From: Artocarpus heterophyllus
Lineage: Eukaryota; Streptophyta; Magnoliopsida; Rosales; Moraceae
Reading direction: 5' to 3'
NCBI GenBank assembly: GCA_025403435.1
Contig: CM046347.1
Coordinates: 19,301,507 to 19,365,506, forward strand
DNA length: 64,000 nucleotides
Shown: in pieces, positions 44,848 through 54,924 of the stretch
How the letters are laid out: each line of letters begins with the position of its first letter
Numbering within the stretch: position 1 is the first letter of the stretch
Translations under genes and position numbers: made by a program
The notes under the pieces: model-generated
The model's database searches: none
The model's input: the letters and a program-made list of their open reading frames with translations, nothing else
Told to the model about the DNA's origin: nothing

Positions 44848-45816
44848 ATGGCACCTAGACGTCGTTCGACTGCTGACGCCGAGTTTGGAAATGACGAGAG
44901 CATGATGAGGTCTATGTTTGCGGCTTTTCGGCGGATGGCAGCCAGGGCTAGACCGGAAGACTCTAGTGTTAGTAGTCGGCATGCGTTCTTTAAGGAATTT
45001 CGACGGGTGTCTATTCTGACTTTTGATGGCAAAGGGGATCTGCAGCTAGCAGAGTATTGGTTGGATTCGATCTTGAAGCATCTAGATACTCTTGGTGTGC
45101 CTGAGGAGTATCGTGTGGAATTTGCGGCGTATAAGCTTGAGGGTGGCACCAACACCTGGTGGAAACAGACTAAGCGTCTGGAGCGCGGTGGCGATATCAG
45201 TTGGGACAAGTTCGAAGAGCTGTTCTATGACTGGTATTTTTCGCAGGGGTATAGAGACCAGAAGGCAGCTGAGTTTTATAGATTGCAGTAGGGTGATATG
45301 TCAGTCCGGGAGTATGAGGCAAAGTTTAATGAGTTGGCTAGGTTTGCTCCATCAGCGGTGGCATCAGAGTGTGAGAAATGTATTAAGTTCCAGGAAGGGC
45401 TCAAGGCTCCTATTCGGCGGCAGTTGGTTGCTCTACGGCTTAGGAGTTTCGGAGAGCTTGTGTCGTCGGCGATCTCCGTGGAGAATGATTACGTGCAATA
45501 TTGTGAGGATCGACCCAAGGCTTCAGGAGGACCGCAGAGGAGTGGCAAGAAGAGCACCAGTAGTCGTCCAGCTCCGGGGAAAGGCAAGCAAGGCGGTGCG
45601 ACCAGTGGTAGCAGTAGTTCGTCTGGCAGCGGGCGCAGCAATCCCTACAGCTTTCATTGTCATTTCTGTCAACAACCCGGACACATCAAGAGGAATTGCC
45701 CGATCAGGAGTGCTCGTCTTGGATCTCAAACCGGGGAGGATGCCAGTCGTCAGTCTCAGCCTCAACCTCAGACCCTACCTCCGCCTCCGCAGTACCCGCA
45801 ATTGCAGTATCCGTAG
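44848..45816 (+). pseudogene. gag: Element B Gag (two nonsense codons)
   Basis: The ATG at 44848 corresponds to the Gag start of element A. The frame runs to TAG 45289-45291 (a CAG codon in A), resumes in the same frame, and stops again at TAG 45814-45816 (also CAG in A). The capsid region (for example [20 protein letters not shown]) is well conserved and the zinc knuckle [14 protein letters not shown] (codons 45658-45699) is intact. The Pro/Gln-rich tail continues to about 45912. No full-length Gag could be made without readthrough. Confidence 0.93.
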
Positions 45817-45912
45817 TTTTGTCCTCAGCAATTCTCATATCCGGTATGGAGGCAGCAGCCGCAGCATTTTCAGCGCAGTGTTCCTCAGTATCGAGCACCA
45901 AGTACAGGCAGT

Positions 45913-47439
45913 GTGCAGTCGTCTCCATCTCAGCAGCATCGGCCGAGTAATCCAGGACCCAGTAATGTCGGTAGAGGAAAAGGGAAGGCGCCAGTGCAGG
46001 TTCATGCAATGGCATCTGGAGGATCAGATTCTCTGACGGGTAACGCAGTTGTCGATGGTATGATCTTGGTTTCTAGATCCTTAGCTCGTGTTTTATTCGA
46101 TACCGGTGCCTCTCATTCTCTCATTTCGAGTTCTTTTGTACATGCCTTGGGATTAGAGGTAAAAGAGTTTAATGAACCCCTAGTTATAACTTCTCCCTTG
46201 GGGCGGGTGTGTGTAAATTGTATGTGTAAATCCTGTAAAATAAAGATTGGGGATGAGATTTTGAAAAGTGATTTGATTATACTCCCCATGAGCTCCTATG
46301 ATGTAATCCTAGGGATGGACTGGTTGTCCAGGTATAGTGCAGTCGTGGACTGCCAACTTAGAAAAGTGACCCTAGTGTCTGATAGGGGGACGGTGATCAC
46401 TTACCGGGGTGGTGGTGATTGGTTAATGAGTGAGCGTCTCATGAAGTCGTGTCTGGGAGGGCGAAGGAATCTAGGTTGTTTTGCTTTTCTTGCCAACCTG
46501 GATTGCGAGCCCTATGTCTCGAGTGGCAGTGTAGCAATTTCGGTGGTTGATGAGTTCGAGGATGTCTTTCCCGACGAGTTACCAGGGTTACCACCGCATC
46601 GGGAGATTGAGTTTGGTATCGAGTTGTTTCCAGGGACATCATCGATTTCTATGGCACCTTATCGGATGGCGCCGGCAGAAATGAAGGAATTGAGGAAGCA
46701 ACTTTAGGAGCTTGCTGATAAAGGATATATTCGGAATAGCACATTTCCATGGGGAGCACCAGTTTTGTTCGCTAAGAAGCACGATGGGACTCTCAGGTTA
46801 TGTGTGGATTATCGGCAGCTAAATCGTGTTACGGTGAAGAACAAGTATCCCTTGCCTAGGATTGATGAGTTGTTCGATCAGTTGGGAGGTTCGTGGTACT
46901 TCTCAAAGATTGATTTGCGGTCAGGTTATCATCAGCTCAGGATCAAGGAAGAGGATATTCCCAAGACAGCTTTTAGGACTCGGTATGGGCACTTTGAGTT
47001 CCTGGTTATGTCGTTTGGGTTGACGAATGCTCCGGCAGCTTTTATGGATCTGATGAACAGGGTATTTAGGCCGTATTTGGATCAGTTCGTGATCGTGTTC
47101 ATCGATGACATTCTTATGTATTCTAAGACTTGGGAGGAGCATGAGCAGCATCTTCGGATTGTGCTTCAGACTCTGCGGGAGCACCAATTGTATGCTAAGA
47201 GGGAAAAATGTGAGTTCTGGTTGACTGAGGTCAAGTTTCTAGGTCATGTTATCTCGGAGCATGGTATTTCTGTGGATCCATCCAAGATTGAAGCTATATT
47301 GGAATGGGAACGACCAAGGAATGTAGTGGAGATTCGCAGCTTATTAGGTCTTGCTGGATATTACAGGAAATTTGTAAAGGATTTTTTCGAAGATTACAGC
47401 TCCGTTAACGAGATTGATCAAGAAAAATGTCAGGTTTGA
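45913..47439 (+). pseudogene. pol: Element B protease and reverse transcriptase (stop and frameshift)
   Basis: Same frame as gag. The protease keeps [10 protein letters not shown] (Asp codon 46099-46101). RT begins near 46600, is cut by TAG 46705-46707 (CAG in A), resumes, and keeps FIDDIL (Asp codons 47104 and 47107). A one-base insertion in the T run 47382-47387 shifts the frame, so this frame ends out of register at 47439 while the true coding sequence continues one frame over. One notable change is LLGLAGYY for FLGLAGYY. Confidence 0.93.
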
Positions 47440-48064
47440 GTGGGATGAAGATTGTGAGTTTGCTTTTCAGGAATTGAAGAACCGGTTGACTTCAGCTTCA
47501 GTGTTGGTTATTCCTAGCAGTGACGAGCCGTATGAGGTTTATGCTGATGCTTCAGGGCACAGACTTGGATGCGTGTTGATGCAGCATGGACGTGTGGTTG
47601 CGTACGGATCGAGACAATTACGACCTCGCGAGCGAAATTATCCTACTCATGATTTAGAGCTTGCGGCGGTGATCTACGCGCTGAAGATTTGGAGGTGTTA
47701 CTTGTATGGAGCATCATTTCAGGTCTTCTCTGATCACAAGAGTTTGAGATATTTGTTCACTCAGAGGGATCTCAATTTGAGGCAGCGCAGATGGGTAGAG
47801 TATATGGAGGATTATGATTTTGCCTTGCAGTATTATCCCGGGAAAGCTAATGTGGTCACGGACGCGCTTAGCAGGAAGTCTTCAGGGGTTCTTGCTTGTT
47901 TGATTTTTGAGGACTGGAGTAGGGATGTGACAGTGAGTGAGTATCGGCTACTGTATCATGAAGACGGTGATCGAGTTTCGTTATATCATGTGGAAGCGAC
48001 TCCAGCTCTTGTTCGGATGGTGAAGCAAAGTCAGTGGCAGGATCAGCATTTGCAAGGGATTTGA
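47414..48064 (+). pseudogene. pol: Element B RNase H (shifted frame)
   Basis: This continues pol after the T insertion. It carries [30 protein letters not shown] and FSDHKSL, with the RNase H acidic residues present. At the position of the first nonsense codon of element A this copy has the ancestral TGG. It ends at TGA 48062-48064, where A has TGG. Confidence 0.92.
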
Positions 48065-48103
48065 TCGCGGATTCAGAATGGGGAGCAGTTTGAAGCATGG
48101 AGC

Positions 48104-49435
48104 GTGCATGCAGATGGATCGTTGTATTTCCGGGAGCGTCTTGCAGTTTCAGTTATCGCCGGGGTGACAAAAACCGTTCTAGACAAAGCTCATAGGTCTC
48201 AGTTCGCTATTCATCTGGGGAGCACCAAGATGTATCGTGATTTAAAGAGGCAGTATTGGTGGAGAGGCATGAAGAAAGATGTTCACGAGTACATGGCCGA
48301 GTGTTCGACGTGTCTTCGGGTGAAAGCCGAGCATCAGAAGCCTGCAGGTCAGCTTCAGCCGCTTCCTATTCCAGGGTAGAAATGGGAGCATGTGACGATG
48401 GATTTTCTCACAGGTTTGCCGAGGATGGAGCAACAGCACGATGCAGTTTGGGTTGTAGTCGAAAGGTTGACGAAATCGACGCATTTCATTCCGTTTAGGT
48501 CGACGTGTTCTAGGAAGGTTCTCGAGGAGTTGTATATGCAGAACATTGTGAGGTTGCATGGAGTTCCTTTGTCCATCACCTCTGATCGACACACCAGGTT
48601 TAATGCTAAGTACTGGAGGATTTTTCAGGAGGCTTTAGGTACGGATTTGAACTTCAGTACGGCGTTTCATCCTCAGACTGATGGGCAGTCTGAGCGGGTT
48701 ATTCAGGTTCTCGAGGATATGTTGCGTGCTTGTGCGTTGGACTTCGGCGGAAATTGGAAGCACTGTTTGCATTTGGCGGAGTTCGCGTACAACAATAGTT
48801 ATCAGGCGAGTATCGGTATGGCACCATTTGAGGCGTTGTATAGGCGACCGTGTCGATCACCTGTGTGTTGGGCCGAGCCAGAAGATAGAGTTATTCTTGG
48901 GCCGGATGAGATTCGTGATAGCAACGAGAAAGTCGTGGTGATTCGAGATCGGTTGAGGGCAGCTCAGAGTCGGCAGAAGAGCTACGCGGATAGGAGACAT
49001 AGACCTTTAGAGTTCGTGGTTGGAGATTTTGTTCTCTTGAGGGTATCGCCTCGTAAGAGAACTATGCGGTTCGGGGTGAGTGGGAAGCTCGCGCCGAGGT
49101 ATATTGGGCCGTTCGAGATTACTCAGCGTGTTGGTGTGGTCGCTTATCGGCCTGGTCTTCCGCCCGAACTTTCACATGTGCACGATGTGTTTCATGTGTC
49201 GATGCTAAGGAAGTGTCCACCTGAGCAAGGTAAGATAGTTTCGTTCCGCGATGTGCATGTTCAGGAAGATACGACGTATGAAGAAGTGCCGATTCAGATT
49301 ATTGACCGGAAAGTGATTAGCTTGCGTCGTCGTGAAATACCGTTGGTAAAGGTCGTGTGGCAGCATCATGGGGTTGATGAAGCCACTTGGGAGCTCGAGT
49401 CGAGTATGCGGGAATTGTATCCGCATTTGTTTTGA
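48104..49435 (+). pseudogene. pol: Element B integrase and chromodomain (one nonsense codon)
   Basis: The zinc-binding region (HLGSTKMYRDLKRQYWW, ECSTCLRVKAEH) runs to TAG 48377-48379 (TGG in A). The core then resumes in frame with TMDFLTGLP, TSDRHTRF and GQSERV, so the DD35E acidic residues are kept. The neighbouring Asp in SDRD has become His and the VVDRLTK segment is VVERLTK. The GPY/F module (PRYIGPFEI) and chromodomain tail (WQHHGVDEATWE, RELYPHLF) are intact. It ends three codons earlier than in A. Confidence 0.93.
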
Positions 49436-49476
49436 TTCTGAAATGAGTTGTAAATTTCGAGGGCAAAATTTCTTTT

Positions 49477-49488
49477 AAGGGTGGAGAG
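49477..49488 (+). other. Polypurine tract (element B)
   Basis: AAGGGTGGAGAG, one base before the 3' LTR. The upstream dyad is decayed here (AAATTTCGAGGGCAAAATTT, 49451-49470). Confidence 0.88.
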
Positions 49489-49489
49489 T

Positions 49490-51664
49490 TGTAACGCCCC
49501 AAAATTTATTTAAAGTTAATGTAATGTAAATGATGAATTAGTGTGCCATAATTAACGTTTTAACATTAATTAGATTATTTGGTTGGATTTTGGATTTTCA
49601 GTTGTTTTGTTAAATTGATGCATTTAAATAATTTCTTATTGTTTTAAAATGATGTTTTGAGTTTTAAAACACAATAATTTGTAAATTGTTAAAAATACTC
49701 TGTTTTGCAAAACCGTGGGCGGCACATGGTTTTCGCACAGTAAAACAGCCCACCGATTTTCTCTATTTATTTCCTTCCTCTCTCTCTCTCTCCTCACTCT
49801 CACGTTTCATTCTCTCTCTCTTCCCTCCCGTGGTTCTCTCACTCGACAGCCCTCTCTCTCTCTCAATCTCTCTCAAAAACTTTTGAACTCCATTTCGAAT
49901 CCAAGCTTCGGGATAGCAAGGAGGAAGCTCGGGGACGTGATTCGGCAACCGAGAACGCGGATTGAAGCTTCGATTCGAGGTTAGATTCGAAATTTCTAAA
50001 CTTTTTACAAAATTTTCAATTTTGTGTATTTTTGAAATCTAGGTTTGTTTTAGCTTAGAAAACCGTGGATTTGAGTTAAATGAACTTAGAACAACTATAA
50101 TCTAAGCTTAGATTGAAGAAAAATGGATTGAATCCAAGATTTTTCATTTTTCCCCTCATTTTCTTATTCTTGGATTTTTGAGGATTTTGAGTTTAAATGT
50201 TGTTTAAATGAGTTCAAACATGTTTTAGTATGTTTTTCTATCAAGTATAATTGTTTTTCATGCCTGGGAATTGAGAAAAACAGGTTAGAAACAAGATTTG
50301 GATTTTGGGGATCGAGAAACCCGTGGCTGGGATTTCTGGATTTTCCCAGTTCGGCAGGCCGAATTGTGTGTTCGGCAGGCCGGAGTGATGATCGGCAGGC
50401 CGGTGTTCTTCCGACCGGTAGGCCGAACCTGGGAAATTGTTCGGCCGACCGAACTTTGCTTCCAGCAGGCTGAACTGTGCAGTTCGGCAGGCCGAAGCAG
50501 GGCGTCCGGCAGGCCGACCGAGGCATGGAAAAATTTTGTGATTTTTACCCGTTTTCACTGTTTTGAACCCTGATTTAAATCCCAACCTTATAGAATGATT
50601 TTAAAGGTACAAATGGCACACTAGGACATCATGAAGTGATTTAGTAACATAAAATGTCTCAAACTAGATATTGATCGACTTAGTTTACATCTAGGATCGT
50701 TCGTGGTTCCGTGGAGTTGACGTATAGCGGACCAGGATTGCGTAGGGCACCGACACAAGTATCGAGGTAGGACTTCTATCCTATTTCTTTGGTAGCCTAG
50801 TTTTGAAATGATTTGGCTTTGAAAATGATTTTTATCAAAATGTTTTTAACGATTGTTTGAAAATGGTTTTATCGGTTATATTTTAATATACCGTGATTAT
50901 GGAATGAATTTCATAATGAATGTAATTGACAACACTCGGTAATTGGGTTTTGAATGATAATGATAATAAACATATAGGCATGATGCCATATCAGAGATCG
51001 GGTCGTGTAGCGATCGACCTTGGGGGCAGGTCCCGAAACCCAGCTGGGCCACTACGGTGGTGATATCATGGTTTGCCTAGGTAAAAAGAAAAATGGTGTT
51101 TTCAATTGTACAAGTAGACTGCTCTGTATCAGGACGGCTCTACTCAAATTATGTATTTACTTATTTATTTATTTAAGTTTTCTTTTGAGTACTCCTAACA
51201 ATGAACTGTTTCTTTAAATTAAATCATTTATAAAACTTAGTCCTACTGAGCCTTTCGCTCACGTTTTATTGTTTCAAATTTTCCCCCCTTCTAGGTGGTT
51301 GCCCATTTAGGTTTGGAGAAGATTCTTCGGATCGAACTCAGGAGCAATAGGAGAATTTATTTATATTCTGTATTATTTAATCAAGGCATGTAAGGTTTAA
51401 CTTTATTTGTACATAGACTGTAATTGTATTTATGATATTGTCAGAACCATGTGTGTGCACAAGTTGTGGGTTGTGGAACCCATACTCACGTTTTTATTTA
51501 ATTTTTATTACTTGCGTAATATTTATAAATTCTTTTATAAAATGTGGTGGAAATCTTCTTACTTCTTATTTAATTTGATCCTTAAACCATTGGTTTTAAT
51601 TAAATTCTCTTTTAATTAACTTAAACATTCCGCCACGTCACCTCCCGTACTTCGGGGCGTGACA
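49490..51664 (+). repeat. 3' LTR of element B (2175 bp)
   Basis: Collinear with the 5' LTR. It starts TGTAACGCCCCAAA and ends TTCGGGGCGTGACA. It carries eight dyad boxes (about 50349-50516). Confidence 0.97.
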
Positions 51665-51669
51665 TGTAA
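51665..51669. repeat. Target site duplication of element B, right
   Basis: TGTAA, one transition from TGCAA at 42563-42567. Confidence 0.7.
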
Positions 51670-52289
51670 TTTCTTTGCTAAGTTCTATTCATAGTGACTG
51701 ACAATACATGTTTTTTCCTTTACTGTTCTCGTGGGAATGTCTAGCAGGACAATATTACAACAATTCTAATGAGAAGATGGACTGACAATAGTTTTCATGC
51801 AGCATTTTTTAGGCATGTACGTTTGCAGATCCCTTTGTTATACAGACGTTGATGGGGGAAAAATATCATGTTTTTTTTGTGGAATTCTCTGACAAAGTGC
51901 TTCATCAGCTTCTGGTATTTTCAGGACTGGATGTTGAATTTGAGGATGAAAATGGCCATATACAATCGACGACAACCAAGATATGGGACACAATGCCAGC
52001 ATATTTTATTCTCTCTTCTCTCTCTCTCTCTTTGGGGCTGGAAGCTCTCTCTTCTCAGTTTTGCCGTACTTTCGTAAGTTAATGAAAGCTAGCATTGCTC
52101 AAAAAATAATAATAAATAAATAAGACTAGTAAAGTTTCCTGAAAAGGCAAGTAATCAAAATCTCACTAAAAGAAAAAGTTATCAAAATCTCACACGGTCT
52201 TCCTGCTTATGAGTTTATGCATTATTGACTACCATTTTGTATATATAGATTTTCTCGATGTGACGGACTGATGAAAACAAACCCACCCT

Positions 52290-52290
<1 letters not shown>
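51670..52290. other. Unassigned sequence after element B
   Basis: Less AT-rich than its surroundings. A frame at 51849-52082 (FFVEFSDKVLHQLLVFSGLD ...) has no domain I recognise. It may be a gene fragment, but I cannot support a product. Confidence 0.3.
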
Positions 52291-52291
<1 letters not shown>

Positions 52292-52330
<39 letters not shown>

Positions 52331-52346
52331 AAACAAACAAACAAAC
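52292..52346. repeat. Poly-A (38 nt) followed by (CAAA)n
   Basis: A pure run of 38 A residues (52292-52329) and four CAAA units. It could be a retroposon tail or a simple repeat; no LINE or SINE body was recognised upstream. Confidence 0.85.
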
Positions 52347-53838
52347 TTAAACCGTTTGAATATTGCAAGTCACCAAGAATTATTTGGGTGATGGCTGCAC
52401 TTGCAGTTTAATACAATCACTAATTTCACATTCACTGTTGTTTTTGTTGATTGAACGTGTCTTCACATTGAAGAAGTTAAACGCAGAATATTATCTAGAT
52501 GAAATTACCAAACTCAAATATTAGAAGACTGCAGCCTCTTTTATTGACTATTGTTATTTAAGGGTAAATCTATCTTTATAGGTTTTTTTTTAATTACTAT
52601 AAATAGTGAATATTATGAAGCTTAATTCATAGTAATGATATGATAGGAGCAATTTGTAAAGTCTAAGAGCTTTGTGAGATTATGGTTTGTGATTTTCTAT
52701 GGAGGGCCTTTTTTGGAGAGTGTTTGTCTCAGAAATTAGAGAGAGAAACTAGAGACACTTGTTGTGGACAGAGGTAGATTCCCTATGACTTGAAATTGCT
52801 GGCAATTAGTGACTGTAACATTCCTTATAATGGATTGGACTAAAGGGCCTTACCTCTACCCTTTGGACGTAGGATCTTCTTGGACCTGAACTAAGTAATT
52901 TTCCGTGTTTATTTTGTATTATGTGATTTTTGTTAAACTAAGTACCCTAAGGATTAAATGATATAATAAGTTTTTGGAGACATTTAATCAATAAAGAGTT
53001 TATTTATTATTCAAATATTAAATGTTGTCCTCTTCATGTTCATTTCTGTTGAATGTATGATAAGCAAACAAAAGTCTAAAACTATCGGTCTAAATCTTTA
53101 AGATCGTGCATATGATAGACAAATTATATGGAAAACTTGAATATTAAAGGTGATAGTCTAAATGATAAGGTCCACAGTCGAGGGAATAAAGTTGAGCACT
53201 TTATTCATGCTAAGATTGTTATATTGTCTACATCCCTAATGAGAGATGACTTGTCTTGGTCATCGAAGTGGGACTCCGCAAATAAAAACATTAGTATATT
53301 TAAATTGATTTGATTAATAATTCTGTTTGTTTAAATCAATTCACTTTAGACAATTATGTGTGTTATGTCTTAATCTTGAAATGAATTAATGGGCCAATAT
53401 TCTTGACTTGTGTCTTTTGATGTAGCAAAAAGTAACATCCTGATTTGATGATGGAATGCATATCGGTATATTGGAGACATGACTTTTGATTGATATAGAC
53501 TCATTATTCATGGATATGGAATCCATAGCTCTTTGGTAGAGTTAATAATATTCTCTTATAGATATTATCCTATAATTGAAAGATTGGAGCGTCAACCGTT
53601 TGGATACATAGGTGTAACCGAATGGTTTACTATTTATAAATAGTAAGTGTTCCAATGGTGAGATAATAGAACATAAGATAAAAATAATCGAGAAGATAAA
53701 ACAAAATTTATCCTTAAACTGATTATGAATATCCTATGGGGATGTTACATATTATGATATGTCATGGACGATTAGCTTATTGGAATCCTGTAATTTTATA
53801 TAGTTCGAGAGTGTAGCTCTAAGCTTTTAGTGGAGTAG
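52347..53838 (+). other. AT-rich region with possible Copia LTR fragment
   Basis: 52735-52920 has GAGAGAGAAACTAGAGAC ... CCCTTTGGACGTAGGATC ... GAACTAAGTAA, which recalls the conserved R/U5 block of plant Copia LTRs (GGACGTAG ... GAACCACGTAA). No LTR ends were found. The rest is unassigned. Confidence 0.35.
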
Positions 53839-54848
53839 TGTTGGAGTTGATAATTATAAAATACATGTATCTGGGATATGTTATTTTATAATTATAGGAG
53901 CTTGATTTATATATACCCATTAGGTCCCCTTTGCTAACTCATAATAATTCTTGTAATGATAGTCATGTTTTTCCTACATATTAGTGAATTATGTTAATTA
54001 GTATATTGGCTAAAACTTGATAGATTTGATTTAATCATTCATGTTAATTTTTTGGTTGAATTAATTTTGTAAATTAATTCAAGGAAAAATGTTGAATTAT
54101 AAGGGTATATTTTATTTATATGGGTTTATCTATATATGCTATTTTAATTAAATAACTTCTTTATTGGATTATTTAAGTTAAAATTGAGGCTCTATAAAAG
54201 ATTCATAGGTTAAATAAGATAGGATTTATCCAATTGGTTCAAATCTAATGAATCAGATAAGTCTGAGGAGTTTGAATCCTAGTCTGGCTGTTGCGCCATG
54301 ACACTGTGGTCGATAGCATTACAAAGATGCAGTCGACCATGCTTGGATAATCAGCAAAAAGCGTTTCACGTGTTTTGACTCAAAAGTTGATCCAAACTCT
54401 AATTTTGAAGCCGAATCTAATGAGGACTAATCCTAAATCTGACCACTATATAGAGAGAACTATTTTTCATTATTCTTTATATCGTTTGAGAAGTGGAGAA
54501 TGAGTATTTTAGTTAGAGAAACTCTGAAACTCCTAGAGAAATATTGTTCAACATCTAGAACCTTAATTCTAGGTTTTCTTAAGTGGTTGGAAGGAGAGTC
54601 ACCGTAGGAAAAACAATATGACGTACGACCACCCGCATTCCAATCGTGAAAAGAGAATAGCAAGAAAGACCAATTGGTTGAGGTTCTTCTAGGACGTTCT
54701 TCTCTAGTCAAAATTTCTACAGTCTTTGGCATACAAAAAGGCACGTAAGATCTGTTATTAATTTATGTACTTAGCATGTTAAAATTATTATTTGGAAAAG
54801 ACTTAATTTAAAAATTTTTAAAATTCCATTGCATATCGTTTTCCAACA
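53839..54848 (+). repeat. Copia-type 5' LTR (1010 bp)
   Basis: It starts TGTTGGA and ends TCCAACA, a 7-bp terminal inverted repeat typical of plant Copia LTRs. CTATAAAAG (54191-54199) and ACTATATAGAG (54444-54454) are candidate TATA elements. A primer binding site follows. About 60 bp into the internal region, the element is cut by gypsy element D at 54925, so no Copia coding sequence remains in view. Confidence 0.72.
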
Positions 54849-54850
54849 AT

Positions 54851-54865
54851 TGGTATCAAGGACAT
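54851..54865 (+). other. Primer binding site, initiator Met-tRNA type, of the Copia LTR
   Basis: TGGTATCAAGGAC, two bases after the LTR end; it matches TGGTATCAGAGC at its first eight positions. Confidence 0.6.
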
Positions 54866-54924
54866 TGTTTTACATTTATTTTACGGGTTTTTTATCATGC
54901 TATGTATATAAATTATGTGATCTT

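Larger units (their letters stand above)
42568..51664 (+). mobile_element. Complete Ty3/gypsy chromovirus, element B (same family as A)
   Basis: A 9.10-kb element with LTRs 42568-44742 and 49490-51664 (both 2175 bp), primer binding site 44746-44757, decayed gag-pol 44848-49435 and polypurine tract 49477-49488. Its 5-bp flanks are TGCAA and TGTAA. Architecture and sequence closely match element A and the orientation is the same. I count about 50 LTR substitutions (about 2.3%) plus indels of 2, 3 and 1 bp that cancel in length. Five nonsense codons and one frameshift agree with an older insertion than A. Confidence 0.97.

Noticed and set aside
51849..52082. Plus-strand frames after element B as a host gene fragment
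   Set aside because: Possible, but I could not recognise a product or exon structure, so it is only described as unassigned.
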